Shown here: positions 17,517 through 28,943 of the stretch, piece after piece
How the letters are laid out: every line of letters starts with the position of its first letter
Position numbering within the stretch: the first letter of the stretch is position 1
NCBI GenBank assembly: GCA_017643365.1
Contig: JAEPNO010000001.1
Span: 1-64,000, forward strand
Source: Balneolaceae bacterium
GTDB taxonomy: Bacteria; Bacteroidota; Rhodothermia; Balneolales; Balneolaceae
Length of the DNA: 64,000 nucleotides
Direction of reading: 5' to 3'
The notes under the pieces: model-generated
The model's input: only the letters and a program-made list of their open reading frames with translations
Told to the model about the DNA's origin: nothing
The model's database searches: none
Program-made: the position numbers and the translations under genes

Positions 17517-17534
17517 GAAGGGTTTCAACCCTTC
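17517..17534. repeat. REP-like hairpin between pnp and its terminator
   Basis: GAAGGGTTTCAACCCTTC is a perfect 8-bp palindromic stem, with the same GAAGGG...TTCA...CCC layout as the three tandem-unit heads but different stem bases. It falls in the 3' untranslated part of the pnp transcript and could affect mRNA stability. Confidence 0.6.
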
Positions 17535-17551
17535 ATTAATAAATAAACTAG

Positions 17552-19663
17552 TTAGTCTTCTCGTTCGATCAGAGCTTTTCTGGAAAGACGAAGTTTTCCG
17601 CCGTGTTCCACTTTCAGCAATTTCACGTCTAACTCGTCACCTAATTGAAGGTAATCGGTTACTTTTTCAACGCGTTTGTGATCGATTTCAGAAATGTGAA
17701 GCAGACCGTCTTTACCCGGTGCAATTTCAATAAATGCTCCGAAGTCTTTGATCGACTTTACGATTCCTTTGTAAGTAGCACCTTCTTCCAGGTGACCTAC
17801 AATCATTTTAATACGTTTTTTGGCTTCTTCTGCTTTATCAAGATCGTTCGCAGAAATGGTGATCTGACCTTTTCCTTTCGAATCTTCTTCGATCAGAATT
17901 TCAGTTCCGGTTTCTTTTTGAAGCGTCTGAATCACTTTACCACCAGGCCCGATTACCGCGCCAATATCGCTGCCATCGATTTCCATTTTCAGGAACTGAG
18001 GTGCGTATTGAGAGATGCTTTCTCTTGATGAAGAAATGGTTTTAGCCATTTCGCCAAGAATATGCATACGGCCATCATGTGCCTGATCCAAAGCTTTTTC
18101 GATAATTTCGAAGCTGATGCCCTGAACTTTCATATCCATTTGGCAAGCGGTGATACCATCAGCAGTTCCGGCTGTTTTGAAGTCCATGTCGCCCATGAAA
18201 TCTTCTTCGCCACGGATATCAGAAAGAACAACTGTCTTTTCTTCGCCCACAATCATACCCATTGCAATACCAGCAACCGGCTTTTTGATTGGCACACCGG
18301 CATCCATTAATGCCATAGAACCGCCACAAACAGACGCCATTGAAGACGAACCGTTAGATTCAGTGATATCAGAAATCAAACGAACAACATATCCGAATTC
18401 TTCGAACGTTGGCATCATCATACGAAGCGAACGCTCAGCTAAATGACCGTGACCGATTTCACGACGACCAGGGCCTCTCATAAATCCGGCTTCACCTACA
18501 GAGTATGGAGGGAAATTGTAGTGTAAGTAAAAGGTCTTAGCTTCCTGATCAAACAGAGTATCAACAGATTGCTCATCACGACGTGTACCTAAGGTAGCAG
18601 AAACTAAAGCTTGAGTCTCACCACGTGTAAACAAGGCAGAACCGTGAGCACGAGCAATGTATCCAACTTGAGACCAGATATCGCGAATGTCAACCGGAGT
18701 ACGGCCATCAATACGACGCTCTTGCTCAAGAATCATGTTACGAAGTGAGTCTTTCTCGATCTTACCAAGAAGCTTTTTCACTTTTTTCATAACATCGTCG
18801 TCAGCTTCGTCTTCTTCAAATTTAGCGACAACAGCAGCTTTTACTTCGCTGATTTTCTCGTTGTATTCTTCTTTACCAAGACCGATGTTTACGATGTCTT
18901 TGATTTGAGACTCAGCAAGTTCATTAACTTTGGTCTCTAAATCAGCATCAACCTGAGCAGGAACAAATACACGCTTTGGTTTACCAAGTTCTTGACGGAG
19001 TTCTTCTTGGAAAGCACATAACTTTTGGATGGCTTCGTGAGCAGCTTTAATAGCTTCGAGCATTTCTTTTTCAGAAATTTCTTTCATCTCACCTTCAATC
19101 ATAAGAATTGAATTGGCAGTACCACCCACAACCATGTCGATGTCGCTTTCTTTAAGCTCAGAAACAGTTGGGTTAATTACGAAATTACCATCGATGCGAC
19201 CTACACGAACTTCAGCCATTGGGCCGTCGAACGGAATATCAGAAAGGTGAATAGCTAGCGAAGCACCTACGGCACCTAACACATCACCATCGTTCTCATC
19301 ATCAGATGAAATTACGCTTGAAATAACCTGCGTATCGCATACATATCCTTTAGGGAAAAGCGGACGAAGAACACGGTCGATTAAACGACTTGATAAAACT
19401 TCTTTCTCATTTGAGCGCCCTTCGCGCTTCATAAAGCCACCCGGGAAACGTCCGGCAGCTGAAAAACTTTCTTTATGATCAACAGTAAGCGGGAAAAAAT
19501 CCTGTCCCGGCTTTGGCTCCTTAGCACTTACAGCTGTACAAAGTACCATGGTATCTCCCATGCGTACTACAACCGATCCATCGGCTTGCTTAGCAATTCT
19601 TCCGGTTTCTACGGAAAGCACCTTGCCCGGTGCAAATTCTACACTTCTAAAATCTTCTTTCAT
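17552..19663 (-). CDS. pnp: Polyribonucleotide nucleotidyltransferase (PNPase)
   Basis: The 703-residue protein has the full PNPase layout: RNase PH domain 1 (GRFPGGFMKREGRSNEKEVL), a helical linker, the catalytic RNase PH domain 2 (RRDEQSVDTLF, DITESNGSSSMASVCGGS), a KH domain (GAVIGPGGKVIQTLQKETG near 560) and a C-terminal S1 domain (YKGIVKSIKDFGAFIEIAPG). It degrades RNA 3' to 5' by phosphorolysis, usually as a trimer and sometimes with RNase E and helicase. It follows rpsO in the usual order; a terminator for rpsO lies between them and the leader carries two hairpins. Confidence 0.97.
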   Translation of the reverse strand: MKEDFRSVEFAPGKVLSVETGRIAKQADGSVVVRMGDTMVLCTAVSAKEPKPGQDFFPLTVDHKESFSAAGRFPGGFMKREGRSNEKEVLSSRLIDRVLRPLFPKGYVCDTQVISSVISSDDENDGDVLGAVGASLAIHLSDIPFDGPMAEVRVGRIDGNFVINPTVSELKESDIDMVVGGTANSILMIEGEMKEISEKEMLEAIKAAHEAIQKLCAFQEELRQELGKPKRVFVPAQVDADLETKVNELAESQIKDIVNIGLGKEEYNEKISEVKAAVVAKFEEDEADDDVMKKVKKLLGKIEKDSLRNMILEQERRIDGRTPVDIRDIWSQVGYIARAHGSALFTRGETQALVSATLGTRRDEQSVDTLFDQEAKTFYLHYNFPPYSVGEAGFMRGPGRREIGHGHLAERSLRMMMPTFEEFGYVVRLISDITESNGSSSMASVCGGSMALMDAGVPIKKPVAGIAMGMIVGEEKTVVLSDIRGEEDFMGDMDFKTAGTADGITACQMDMKVQGISFEIIEKALDQAHDGRMHILGEMAKTISSSRESISQYAPQFLKMEIDGSDIGAVIGPGGKVIQTLQKETGTEILIEEDSKGKGQITISANDLDKAEEAKKRIKMIVGHLEEGATYKGIVKSIKDFGAFIEIAPGKDGLLHISEIDHKRVEKVTDYLQLGDELDVKLLKVEHGGKLRLSRKALIERED

Positions 19664-19690
19664 TCTATTTTTTACTTTGATTGTTGCTTT

Positions 19691-19744
19691 ATTCCCGCTC
19701 GGGAATTGTTGATAGGCTTTGTATAGTTAGCAAATGTTAAAGCC
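19691..19744 (-). promoter_or_regulatory. Two hairpins in the pnp 5' leader
   Basis: ATTCCCG/CGGGAAT (19691-19706, 2-nt loop as drawn) lies about 28 nt upstream of the pnp start. GGCTTT/AAAGCC spans 19715-19744. In E. coli pnp is autoregulated through a leader hairpin cut by RNase III and bound by PNPase; a similar role here is inference. Confidence 0.4.
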
Positions 19745-19760
19745 GAACGGGAAGGAATTG

Positions 19761-19787
19761 AAAAAGGCTCCGATTGACCGGAGCCTT
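19761..19787 (-). terminator. Intrinsic terminator of rpsO
   Basis: GGCTCCG (19766-19772) pairs with CGGAGCC (19779-19785), and the flanking AA/TT add two more pairs. On the minus strand it is followed by five T. It lies just past the rpsO stop and separates rpsO from pnp, with possible read-through. Confidence 0.85.
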
Positions 19788-19793
19788 GATATA

Positions 19794-20063
19794 TTATTTA
19801 CGAATACCGAGCTCTTTGATAAGCTCTCTGTATTTCTGAATATCTTTTTTCATTAGGTAGTTGAGTAAACGGCGACGCTTACCTACCAGCTTTAATAGGC
19901 CACGACGAGAGGCGTGATCTTTCTGGTTAGTTTTTAAATGCTCTGTCAGATGGTTAATTCTGTGAGTAAATAAAGCGATCTGGCCTTCAGTTGTGCCTGT
20001 GTTAGCTTCTTCTCCGCCAAATTTCTTAAAGATATCCTTTTTTTCTTCTGCAGTTATGCTCAT
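19794..20063 (-). CDS. rpsO: 30S ribosomal protein S15
   Basis: The 89-residue protein is standard S15 in length and sequence: [20 protein letters not shown], then the helical core [20 protein letters not shown] and [16 protein letters not shown]. It binds the central domain of 16S rRNA early in 30S assembly. It is followed by an intrinsic terminator and then pnp, the classical gene order. Upstream on the same strand is katG instead of ribF. About 200 bp of leader with no coding potential precede it and should hold its own promoter. Confidence 0.97.
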   Translation of the reverse strand: MSITAEEKKDIFKKFGGEEANTGTTEGQIALFTHRINHLTEHLKTNQKDHASRRGLLKLVGKRRRLLNYLMKKDIQKYRELIKELGIRK

Positions 20064-20272
20064 TGCAATATTCAGTTATAACTATTAAAATCGATTTACA
20101 GACCTCAAAGATACGGTATTTGAGTCTAAGCAACAATCAATTCGCAATAGAATTATTCATTTTACCCGATTGCCGGTTTGTCGAATAATATTATCGGTAT
20201 AGAGTGCTTTTTATTAAGCGATTTTTTAAGAATTAAAATTATTTAAAGTCCGTGTAGATTTAGTAAATGAAA

Positions 20273-20299
20273 AAGGGCAGCCATAATTTGACTACCCTT
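20273..20299 (-). terminator. Intrinsic terminator of katG
   Basis: On the minus strand AAGGGTAG pairs with CTGCCCTT (one G-U pair) around an 11-nt loop, followed by a T-run. It sits 23 nt past the katG stop. Confidence 0.75.
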
Positions 20300-20321
20300 C
20301 TAAAATTAAATCGATGATTGA

Positions 20322-22571
<2,250 letters not shown>

Positions 22572-22615
22572 TTAGATTTTCGTTTATTTGCGAAACTATT
22601 ACAAAAGGGAATAAA

Positions 22616-22648
22616 AAGAATATTGAATATTCTTATTAGCCTAATAAG
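22616..22648 (-). promoter_or_regulatory. Two overlapping palindromes upstream of katG (Fur/PerR-type geometry)
   Basis: AAGAATATTGAATATTCTT (22616-22634) is a perfect 9-1-9 inverted repeat, and CTTATTAGCCTAATAAG (22632-22648) is a perfect 8-1-8 repeat; they share 3 bp. Both contain the 7-1-7 layout of Fur-family boxes; the PerR consensus is TTATAATNATTATAA. They lie 57-89 bp upstream of the katG ATG, so peroxide-responsive control is a reasonable inference. No fur or perR gene is in the window. Confidence 0.65.
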
Positions 22649-22681
22649 CTAATTTTGATTGAACAATTTTTTAAAAAATCG

Positions 22682-23611
22682 TCAATTCAATAGCCGAAGA
22701 ACTGCTTCTTTATCAGCTTTTAGTTGAGCGACTAGCAGATCAACGGATGAAAATTTTTGTTCGTCACGGATTCTGTCAATAAAACGTATCTGAACCGTTT
22801 TTCCGTAGATCATCTTGTCAAACCCGAAAATATTTACTTCCAGAGATTTGGTCACCCCATCGAAAGTTGGACGAACTCCGATATTCATCATTCCCGAAAA
22901 CCATTCGCCATCTACTCTCACTTTAACGGCATATATTCCATTTTTTGGGATGGCTTTATCTTGATGTTCGGGTTGCAGATTCGCTGTTGGGAATCCAATT
23001 TTACGTCCTCGTTCATCCCCATGGATTACCAGCGCATTTAACATGTACGGCCGACCCAATAACTCAGCAACTTTTGGCATGTTTCCTTCGTCGATGATTT
23101 CATTTCGAATTACCGTACTGCTGATGGTGGTATCTCCCATCTCTTTTTTTGAGACAACCTGAACATCAAAATTAAGTTCCGGGCCAAGTCGCTCTAACGT
23201 TTCGATGGTCCCAGATCGATCTTTCCCAAAATGATGGTCGTAGCCAATGATAAATTCAGAAATGCCGATTTTTTTATGGATCACATCTTTCACAAACTCT
23301 TCGCTGCTTAACAAAGAAAAATCACGGGTAAAGGGAATTACCACTAACACATCCACCCCTAAGGTCTCAAGAATTTCAGCACGTTCTTTTAAAGTGGTAA
23401 GAAGTTTTATCCCATCCGATTTGGAATGGATAATGGTTCGTGGATGAGGATCGAAAGTAACTACTACACTTCGGGCGTTACGCTGTTTTGCCTTTTCTAC
23501 TACCGTTTCCATCAACGCACGGTGCCCTTCGTGTACTCCATCGAAAGTACCAACCGTAAGCACGGTATTTCCTACTCTTTCAACTTCGTTTAGATGGGTT
23601 AATTTAGCCAT
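22682..23611 (-). CDS. ribF: Bifunctional riboflavin kinase / FAD synthetase
   Basis: The 309-residue protein has an N-terminal nucleotidyltransferase domain (VGTFDGVHEGHRALM near residue 18, VVTFDPHPRTI near 50, TTISSTVIRNEI near 160) and a C-terminal riboflavin kinase domain (IHGDERGRKIGFPTANL near 198, KNGIYAVKVRVDG). It phosphorylates riboflavin to FMN and adenylates FMN to FAD in the cytoplasm. Its start overlaps the end of truB by 8 nt, so it is the last gene of the rimP-nusA-infB-rbfA-truB-ribF operon. Confidence 0.96.
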   Translation of the reverse strand: MAKLTHLNEVERVGNTVLTVGTFDGVHEGHRALMETVVEKAKQRNARSVVVTFDPHPRTIIHSKSDGIKLLTTLKERAEILETLGVDVLVVIPFTRDFSLLSSEEFVKDVIHKKIGISEFIIGYDHHFGKDRSGTIETLERLGPELNFDVQVVSKKEMGDTTISSTVIRNEIIDEGNMPKVAELLGRPYMLNALVIHGDERGRKIGFPTANLQPEHQDKAIPKNGIYAVKVRVDGEWFSGMMNIGVRPTFDGVTKSLEVNIFGFDKMIYGKTVQIRFIDRIRDEQKFSSVDLLVAQLKADKEAVLRLLN

Positions 23612-24341
23612 CGGCGTTCAAAATATCGTTGTATTGATGTGGGGTAAGCGCATCAGCGTTTGCAAAATTACCGATGAAGATTCGTTCCAATGCCGATAAA
23701 TGAGCCAACGAATTTAATGCTTTTCCAAGATCGTGAGCAATGGATCGAATATAGGTTCCTTTGCTGCAAGTGATGTCCATATCTAAAACGGGAGCGTTAA
23801 AAGAATGAATTTTAGACTCGTAAATCGTAACAGGACGAGGTTGCAACTCAATTTCTTTGCCTCTGCGTGCCAGTTCGTACAGCTTTTTTCCACCGCGTTT
23901 TAATGCGCTGTACATGGGTGGAACCTGCTGAATTTGACCCGAAAATTCCTTTGAAATTTTATCTTCGATCATCTCAAGCGTGATATGATCGGTATCGGCG
24001 GTGGCATTCGGTTCCGATTCGGCATCGTAGCTTGGGGTACTGCTACCAAAAGTAATTTCTGCGCGATACGCTTTTTGCTGGCTTTGAATTTGCTCGATGG
24101 ATTTAGTGGCCTTGCCAGTGCAAATCACCAATAATCCGGTCGCCATTGGATCTAAAGTTCCGGCATGCCCCACTTTCTTGCACTTTACCCTTCCACGCAG
24201 GTATTTAACGGCATCGAAACTGGTCCAGGTTTTTGGTTTATTCACCAATAATATAGCGCCCTGTTGAAAATCGAATTCGGGCGATGGTGGATTATGAGCC
24301 CCGAACACCGGCAGATCGGCAATGTCGATGGGCTTTGCCAT
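23604..24341 (-). CDS. truB: tRNA pseudouridine-55 synthase
   Basis: The 245-residue protein has the TruB signature LLVNKPKTWTSFDAVKYLRG and the catalytic motif KVGHAGTLDPMATGLLV, where Asp is the nucleophile. QVPPMYSALKRGGKKLYELA and CSKGTYIRSIAHDLG are also conserved. It converts U55 in the T-loop of tRNAs. It is somewhat short at the C-terminus and lacks a clear PUA domain, as in many members. Start and stop overlap rbfA and ribF, indicating tight coupling. Confidence 0.96.
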   Translation of the reverse strand: MAKPIDIADLPVFGAHNPPSPEFDFQQGAILLVNKPKTWTSFDAVKYLRGRVKCKKVGHAGTLDPMATGLLVICTGKATKSIEQIQSQQKAYRAEITFGSSTPSYDAESEPNATADTDHITLEMIEDKISKEFSGQIQQVPPMYSALKRGGKKLYELARRGKEIELQPRPVTIYESKIHSFNAPVLDMDITCSKGTYIRSIAHDLGKALNSLAHLSALERIFIGNFANADALTPHQYNDILNADG

Positions 24342-24712
24342 TATTCCTCTTCGTCGGTGGGTGCTTTCGGCTGATCGTCAACCTTTTTGAAAAGGTTTTC
24401 CATTTTATTCACGTACTCAGCGGTATCGTCAGCATAAAAATGAAGTTCAGGAATTTTTCGAACCTGATTTTTAATTCTGCTGGCGAGCTTGTAACGAATT
24501 TGTGTTACTCGCTCATCGATGAATTCGTACACCACTTCTTTATCCCTTCCGGGAGCAAATACGCTCAGATACACCTTTGCAATCGACAAATCGGGTGTAA
24601 CTCTCACGTTTGTTACTGTTACAAAAGTGCCCTCCGGTTGAAATTCGCGTTGTATGATTTCACCAAGATCTTTCTTGATCAAAGCGCCAAGGCGTTCTAC
24701 TCTTATACTCAT
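24341..24712 (-). CDS. rbfA: Ribosome-binding factor A
   Basis: The 123-residue protein matches RbfA: RVERLGALIKKDLGEIIQRE at the N-terminus, a KH-like core with VTNVRVTPDLSIAKVYLSVF, and RIKNQVRKIPELHFYADDTA near the end. It helps mature the 5' end of 16S rRNA and is used during cold adaptation. Its stop overlaps the truB start by 1 nt and it begins 18 nt after infB, within the translation operon. Confidence 0.95.
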   Translation of the reverse strand: MSIRVERLGALIKKDLGEIIQREFQPEGTFVTVTNVRVTPDLSIAKVYLSVFAPGRDKEVVYEFIDERVTQIRYKLASRIKNQVRKIPELHFYADDTAEYVNKMENLFKKVDDQPKAPTDEEE

Positions 24713-24730
24713 GGTAATTTGGATTACGCG

Positions 24731-27619
24731 TTAGTTGGCGTCTTCCAGGGTACGTTTCTCTTCAGTGATCTTATAGCTCTCGAACATGTCGCCAACTTTA
24801 ATATCGTTGTAACCCTGAATACTAATTCCACATTCGTAGCCGGCTGCAACTTCTTTCACGTCGTCTTTGAAGCGCTTAAGTGCTCCAATTGCGCCGTCAT
24901 AAATTACAACACCTTCACGGATAATTCGGATTGGATTATTGCGATCGATCTTACCATCGGTAACATAACATCCGGCAATAGTACCAACTTTCGATACTTT
25001 GAAAATCTCACGAACTTCCACATTACCCAACATTTGCTCTTTCAATTCAGGACTTAACAGACCTTCAAGAGCATCTTTTACTTCGTCGATAGCATCGTAG
25101 ATTACAGAGAATAATCGGATATCGATTTCTTCTGTTTCAGCAAGTTTTCTAGCTTGTTGTGTAGGACGAACCTGGAAACCGATGATGATCGCATCAGAAG
25201 CTGAAGCAAGCAATACATCCGATTCAGAAATAGCTCCCGCTCCGGTATGAATTATGTTTACAGCAACTTCGTCGGTACTAATTTTTTGTAGCGATCCGGA
25301 AAGTGCTTCAATCGAACCATCCACATCAGCTTTAATAATGATGTTAAGTTCAGAAACTTCACCAAGTGCAAGTCGACGAGAAAGATCGTCGAGCGTCATG
25401 TGCTTGGTCTTACGCAGCGCTTGCTCTCTTCTAATTTGCTTACGTTGATTTGCAACTTCTTTCGCTGTTTTTTCATCTGCAGCAACTACAATCTTGTCAC
25501 CTGCTTGTGGCATTTCATCAAAACCGGTAAGCTGTAATGGAGTTGCAGGGCCTGCTAATTCAATTCTATTTCCACGCGAATTTTCCATTGCACGAACTCT
25601 ACCAAAACATGGTCCTGCCACAAATGGGTCACCAACATTCATAGTACCATTTTGTACAAGAATATTAGCTACAATACCTTTTCCTTTATCCAAGCGAGCT
25701 TCTAGAACAACACCGTCAGCACGACGATCGGGATTGGCTTGTAATTCAAGCAGTTCAGCTTCGATCAATACTTTTTCAAGTAGATCATCGATTCCCATTC
25801 CCGTTTTGGCAGAAACTAGCGCGTACTGAACAGTACCGCCCCAATCTTCAACCAATACATCGTGATCGGTAAGCTGTTGTTTAATTCTGTCTGGTGTTGC
25901 GCCATCTTTATCCATCTTGTTGATGGCAACTACCATTGGTACACCTGCGGCTTTGGCGTGATTAATCGCCTCAATCGTTTGCGGCATCACTGAGTCATCG
26001 GCGGCTACTACCAAAATTACGATATCGGTAGCTTGAGCACCACGAGAACGCATTGCGGTAAAGGCCTCGTGACCAGGAGTATCCAAAAATGTGATTTTCT
26101 TCTCGTTGTGTACTACTTCATACGCACCAACGTGCTGAGTAATACCACCGGCTTCACCTTCGGCCACACGAGCTTCACGGATGTAATCAAGTAACGAAGT
26201 TTTACCGTGATCAACGTGACCCATAACGGTAATGATTGGCGCTCGAGGCTGAAGATCTTCTTCCGAATCTTCCTCAACTTCTAGTTCAACAACCAATTCT
26301 TCGGCGTCGATAAATTTAACTTCTTTATCAAATTCGCTGGCTACCAATTCAATGGTTCCGGCATCTAGACGTTGGTTGATGGTAATCATCAAGCCAATGC
26401 TCATGCACGCAGATATAATATCGTTAACGCCTACGTTTAATTCTTCAGCAAGATCATTTGCAGTGATAAACTCGGTAACCTCAATTACCTCGCTCTCCAT
26501 ATCCTGCAATTCCTGCTGCTGTTGCAATTCCTCTTCACGTTCTTCTTTACGTTGACGGCGACGCTTACCTCGTTTACTACCAACTGTAGCTTTACCCTGC
26601 ATTTTTTTCAGGGTTTCGCGCATCATCTTATCAACATCAACCACATCAACTTCCGTCTTTTCCTTTTTAGGCTTAGACGTTTTCTTAGGTGATGGTTTTC
26701 TAGTTTTTTTAGTCTCTTCGTCCTTCTTTTTATTCGTCTTCAGATCATCATCAGAAGGGCGATCTTTTCTTCTTTTACGTTTCTTTCTAACTTTTGAATC
26801 AGAGGTTAAGTCGTTAGTAAAAGATGTTTTACCAAGAACTTTTGTTCCTTTTAGCTGTCCGGCTTTAGCGCGGATGATAGGCTTTCCTTTTTCAGGCTGT
26901 TCGTCATCCCCTTCTTCTGAGTCTTCAGTGTCAGAATTTTCGTCGGAGTCTTCATCATCATCTTCGTCTTCGTCCTCCTCTTCATCGTCAGAGTCATCTT
27001 CTTCTACTACAGAATCCGGATCGTCTTCTTCTACTTCTTCTGTTGATTCTTCTTCAACTTCAGCTTCAACAGGCTCTGCAGTAACTTCTTTTTCAGCAAC
27101 CGGTTCTTCAACTTCTTCTTTGGCAGATTCTTCTTCAGACTCTACCTCGGCTGTCTCGGCAACTTCTTCTTCAACTTCAGGCTCTGCTTCAATTGTTTCT
27201 TCTGCAGTTTCTTCAGCTGTTTCGTGCTCTTCGGGCGCAAGCTCTTCTTCAGGCTCGGCTAAAGGCTCAAGTCCACCCATTAATTCTTCTTCGATGCTAC
27301 TGCCGGGTGCTTCGTCTTTAGGCTCAAGTTCATCGAGTGGCTCAAGAATATTATCCAAAGTAACACTATCGTTACGTTGGTTAATCATGTGGCTACGTCG
27401 ACTTTCATACTCTTCTTTAGCACGTTCATGATCAAGACTTTTTGCTTTGTCTTCCCCATACACGTTATCCAATACTTCATACATCTCTGAGGTGATTTTG
27501 AAGTTTGGTCGATTAGCTGCAGTAAAGCCATTATCCGAAAGTGTATCTATAATGGTTTGAGTAGATACATTAAACTCAGATGCTACTTTGAATAATGGTT
27601 TTGGTCGATTTATGGGCAT
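24731..27619 (-). CDS. infB: Translation initiation factor IF-2
   Basis: The 962-residue protein starts with an IF2 N-terminal helical domain (LFKVASEFNVSTQTIIDTLS). A very acidic, low-complexity segment (about residues 95-245, almost only Glu, Asp, Ala, Ser) follows, then a Lys/Arg-rich stretch to ~360. The GTPase core has G1 (GHVDHGKTSL), G3 (DTPGHEAF) and G4 (NKMDK) near 465-580, followed by the beta-barrel and C-terminal tRNA-binding domains. It places initiator tRNA on the ribosome. The long charged linker is typical in position but strongly polarised in composition. Confidence 0.97.
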   Translation of the reverse strand: MPINRPKPLFKVASEFNVSTQTIIDTLSDNGFTAANRPNFKITSEMYEVLDNVYGEDKAKSLDHERAKEEYESRRSHMINQRNDSVTLDNILEPLDELEPKDEAPGSSIEEELMGGLEPLAEPEEELAPEEHETAEETAEETIEAEPEVEEEVAETAEVESEEESAKEEVEEPVAEKEVTAEPVEAEVEEESTEEVEEDDPDSVVEEDDSDDEEEDEDEDDDEDSDENSDTEDSEEGDDEQPEKGKPIIRAKAGQLKGTKVLGKTSFTNDLTSDSKVRKKRKRRKDRPSDDDLKTNKKKDEETKKTRKPSPKKTSKPKKEKTEVDVVDVDKMMRETLKKMQGKATVGSKRGKRRRQRKEEREEELQQQQELQDMESEVIEVTEFITANDLAEELNVGVNDIISACMSIGLMITINQRLDAGTIELVASEFDKEVKFIDAEELVVELEVEEDSEEDLQPRAPIITVMGHVDHGKTSLLDYIREARVAEGEAGGITQHVGAYEVVHNEKKITFLDTPGHEAFTAMRSRGAQATDIVILVVAADDSVMPQTIEAINHAKAAGVPMVVAINKMDKDGATPDRIKQQLTDHDVLVEDWGGTVQYALVSAKTGMGIDDLLEKVLIEAELLELQANPDRRADGVVLEARLDKGKGIVANILVQNGTMNVGDPFVAGPCFGRVRAMENSRGNRIELAGPATPLQLTGFDEMPQAGDKIVVAADEKTAKEVANQRKQIRREQALRKTKHMTLDDLSRRLALGEVSELNIIIKADVDGSIEALSGSLQKISTDEVAVNIIHTGAGAISESDVLLASASDAIIIGFQVRPTQQARKLAETEEIDIRLFSVIYDAIDEVKDALEGLLSPELKEQMLGNVEVREIFKVSKVGTIAGCYVTDGKIDRNNPIRIIREGVVIYDGAIGALKRFKDDVKEVAAGYECGISIQGYNDIKVGDMFESYKITEEKRTLEDAN

Positions 27620-27678
27620 ATGTGGTGCTTAATTCTGGTCTTTTAAACTAAAGAAAATTGTTTGTAAATGCGTAATTA

Positions 27679-28929
27679 CTACTCGTCAAATTCGTAAGCA
27701 ATTACCTGTATAATTTTAGCCGCTTGTTCAGCGCTAATATCGCCATTAGTTCTACGAACAATTTCATCTTTATCAAGGTCGAGTACAGAGCGAGCTGTAT
27801 CACAACCAATATCATGTAACATTTTGATAGTATCTGGTCCGAAGTCTTCCTCAAACTCATTAATATCAATATCGTCTTCTTCTTCAACTTCGCGATAAAC
27901 GTCGATTTCGCATTCGGTTAAACGAGAAGCTAAACGAATGTTAACCCCACCTTTTCCAATTGCTTTCGACACTTCGTTAGCCGGTACAAGTACATTCGCT
28001 TTCTTACCATCATCGGTAAGCTCAACTTTTAGTACATCAGCCGGTTGAAGTGCTCGCTTAATGAACTCGATTTTATCATTGGTGTAGTTGATAACATCAA
28101 TATTTTCGTTTTGCAGCTCACGTACAATGGCATGAATTCGAATTCCTTTCATACCAACGCAAGCGCCAACCGGATCAACGCGTTCATCGTGCGATTGAAC
28201 CGCAACTTTTGAACGATCGCCCGGTGCACGAGCAATTTTCACTAAGTCGATGATACCATCGAACACTTCTGGAATTTCGTTTTCAAATAATCGCTCAAGA
28301 AACAGTTCCGATGTTCGTGAAATGATAACCGTTGGGTTACCATTTTTCATGTGAACACCAATTACAACCGCACGGATAGTATCTCCCTTACGGTAACGAT
28401 CTTTGTAAATCTGTTCGTTTTTAGGCAATAACAGTTCAACACCATTGTGGTTTACAAGGATGTCTTTATTATGACGAACCTGATACACATCGCCTAAAAT
28501 GATTTCACCAACACGATCGGTGTAATCTTCGTAAATATTATCTTTTTCAATCTCGCGGATACGTTGCGCTAATTGCTGACGCGCCATCATCACTGCACGG
28601 CGACCAAAGTCAAAGATTTGCACTTCTTGAGCAAGCTCATCATAAAGCTCGATATCCGGATCGATTTTCTGCGCATCTTCTAAACTGATTTCAGCAACCT
28701 CGTCCGACAATTCCTCGGCAGGTACAACTTCTTGCACATGCAAGATTTGAATCTCGCCACGGTCGGCATTCAAAATCACTTCAAATGCGTCATCAGTCTC
28801 ATACTTTTTCCGAATCATAGTTCGGAAAACATCCTCTAGAATAGAGAGCAGTAAATCGCGGTCAATGCCTTTGTCTTTGGCAATTTCCGCAAATGACGAG
28901 ATAATTTGTTTAGATAGATCGTTCTGCAT
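27679..28929 (-). CDS. nusA: Transcription termination/antitermination factor NusA
   Basis: The 416-residue protein has the N-terminal polymerase-binding domain (LLSILEDVFRTMIRKKYETD), an S1 domain (~135-205), and two KH domains (VGACVGMKGIRIHAIVRELQ and AIGKGGVNIRLASRLTECEI). The C-terminal part is short, with one helix-hairpin-like segment (LHDIGCDTARSVLDLDKDEI), like NusA proteins without the acidic repeats of E. coli. It binds RNA polymerase and modulates pausing, termination and antitermination. It follows rimP by 14 nt. Confidence 0.97.
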   Translation of the reverse strand: MQNDLSKQIISSFAEIAKDKGIDRDLLLSILEDVFRTMIRKKYETDDAFEVILNADRGEIQILHVQEVVPAEELSDEVAEISLEDAQKIDPDIELYDELAQEVQIFDFGRRAVMMARQQLAQRIREIEKDNIYEDYTDRVGEIILGDVYQVRHNKDILVNHNGVELLLPKNEQIYKDRYRKGDTIRAVVIGVHMKNGNPTVIISRTSELFLERLFENEIPEVFDGIIDLVKIARAPGDRSKVAVQSHDERVDPVGACVGMKGIRIHAIVRELQNENIDVINYTNDKIEFIKRALQPADVLKVELTDDGKKANVLVPANEVSKAIGKGGVNIRLASRLTECEIDVYREVEEEDDIDINEFEEDFGPDTIKMLHDIGCDTARSVLDLDKDEIVRRTNGDISAEQAAKIIQVIAYEFDE

Positions 28930-28943
28930 GAATTTATTTCAAC

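Noticed and set aside
24284-25057. 257-residue plus-strand frame across truB, rbfA and infB
   Set aside because: It crosses three clearly conserved genes on the opposite strand and shows no recognisable domain.
26874-27431. Serine-rich 185-residue frame antisense to infB
   Set aside because: It is the reverse complement of the Glu/Asp-rich linker codons of IF-2; the composition is fully explained by the sense gene.
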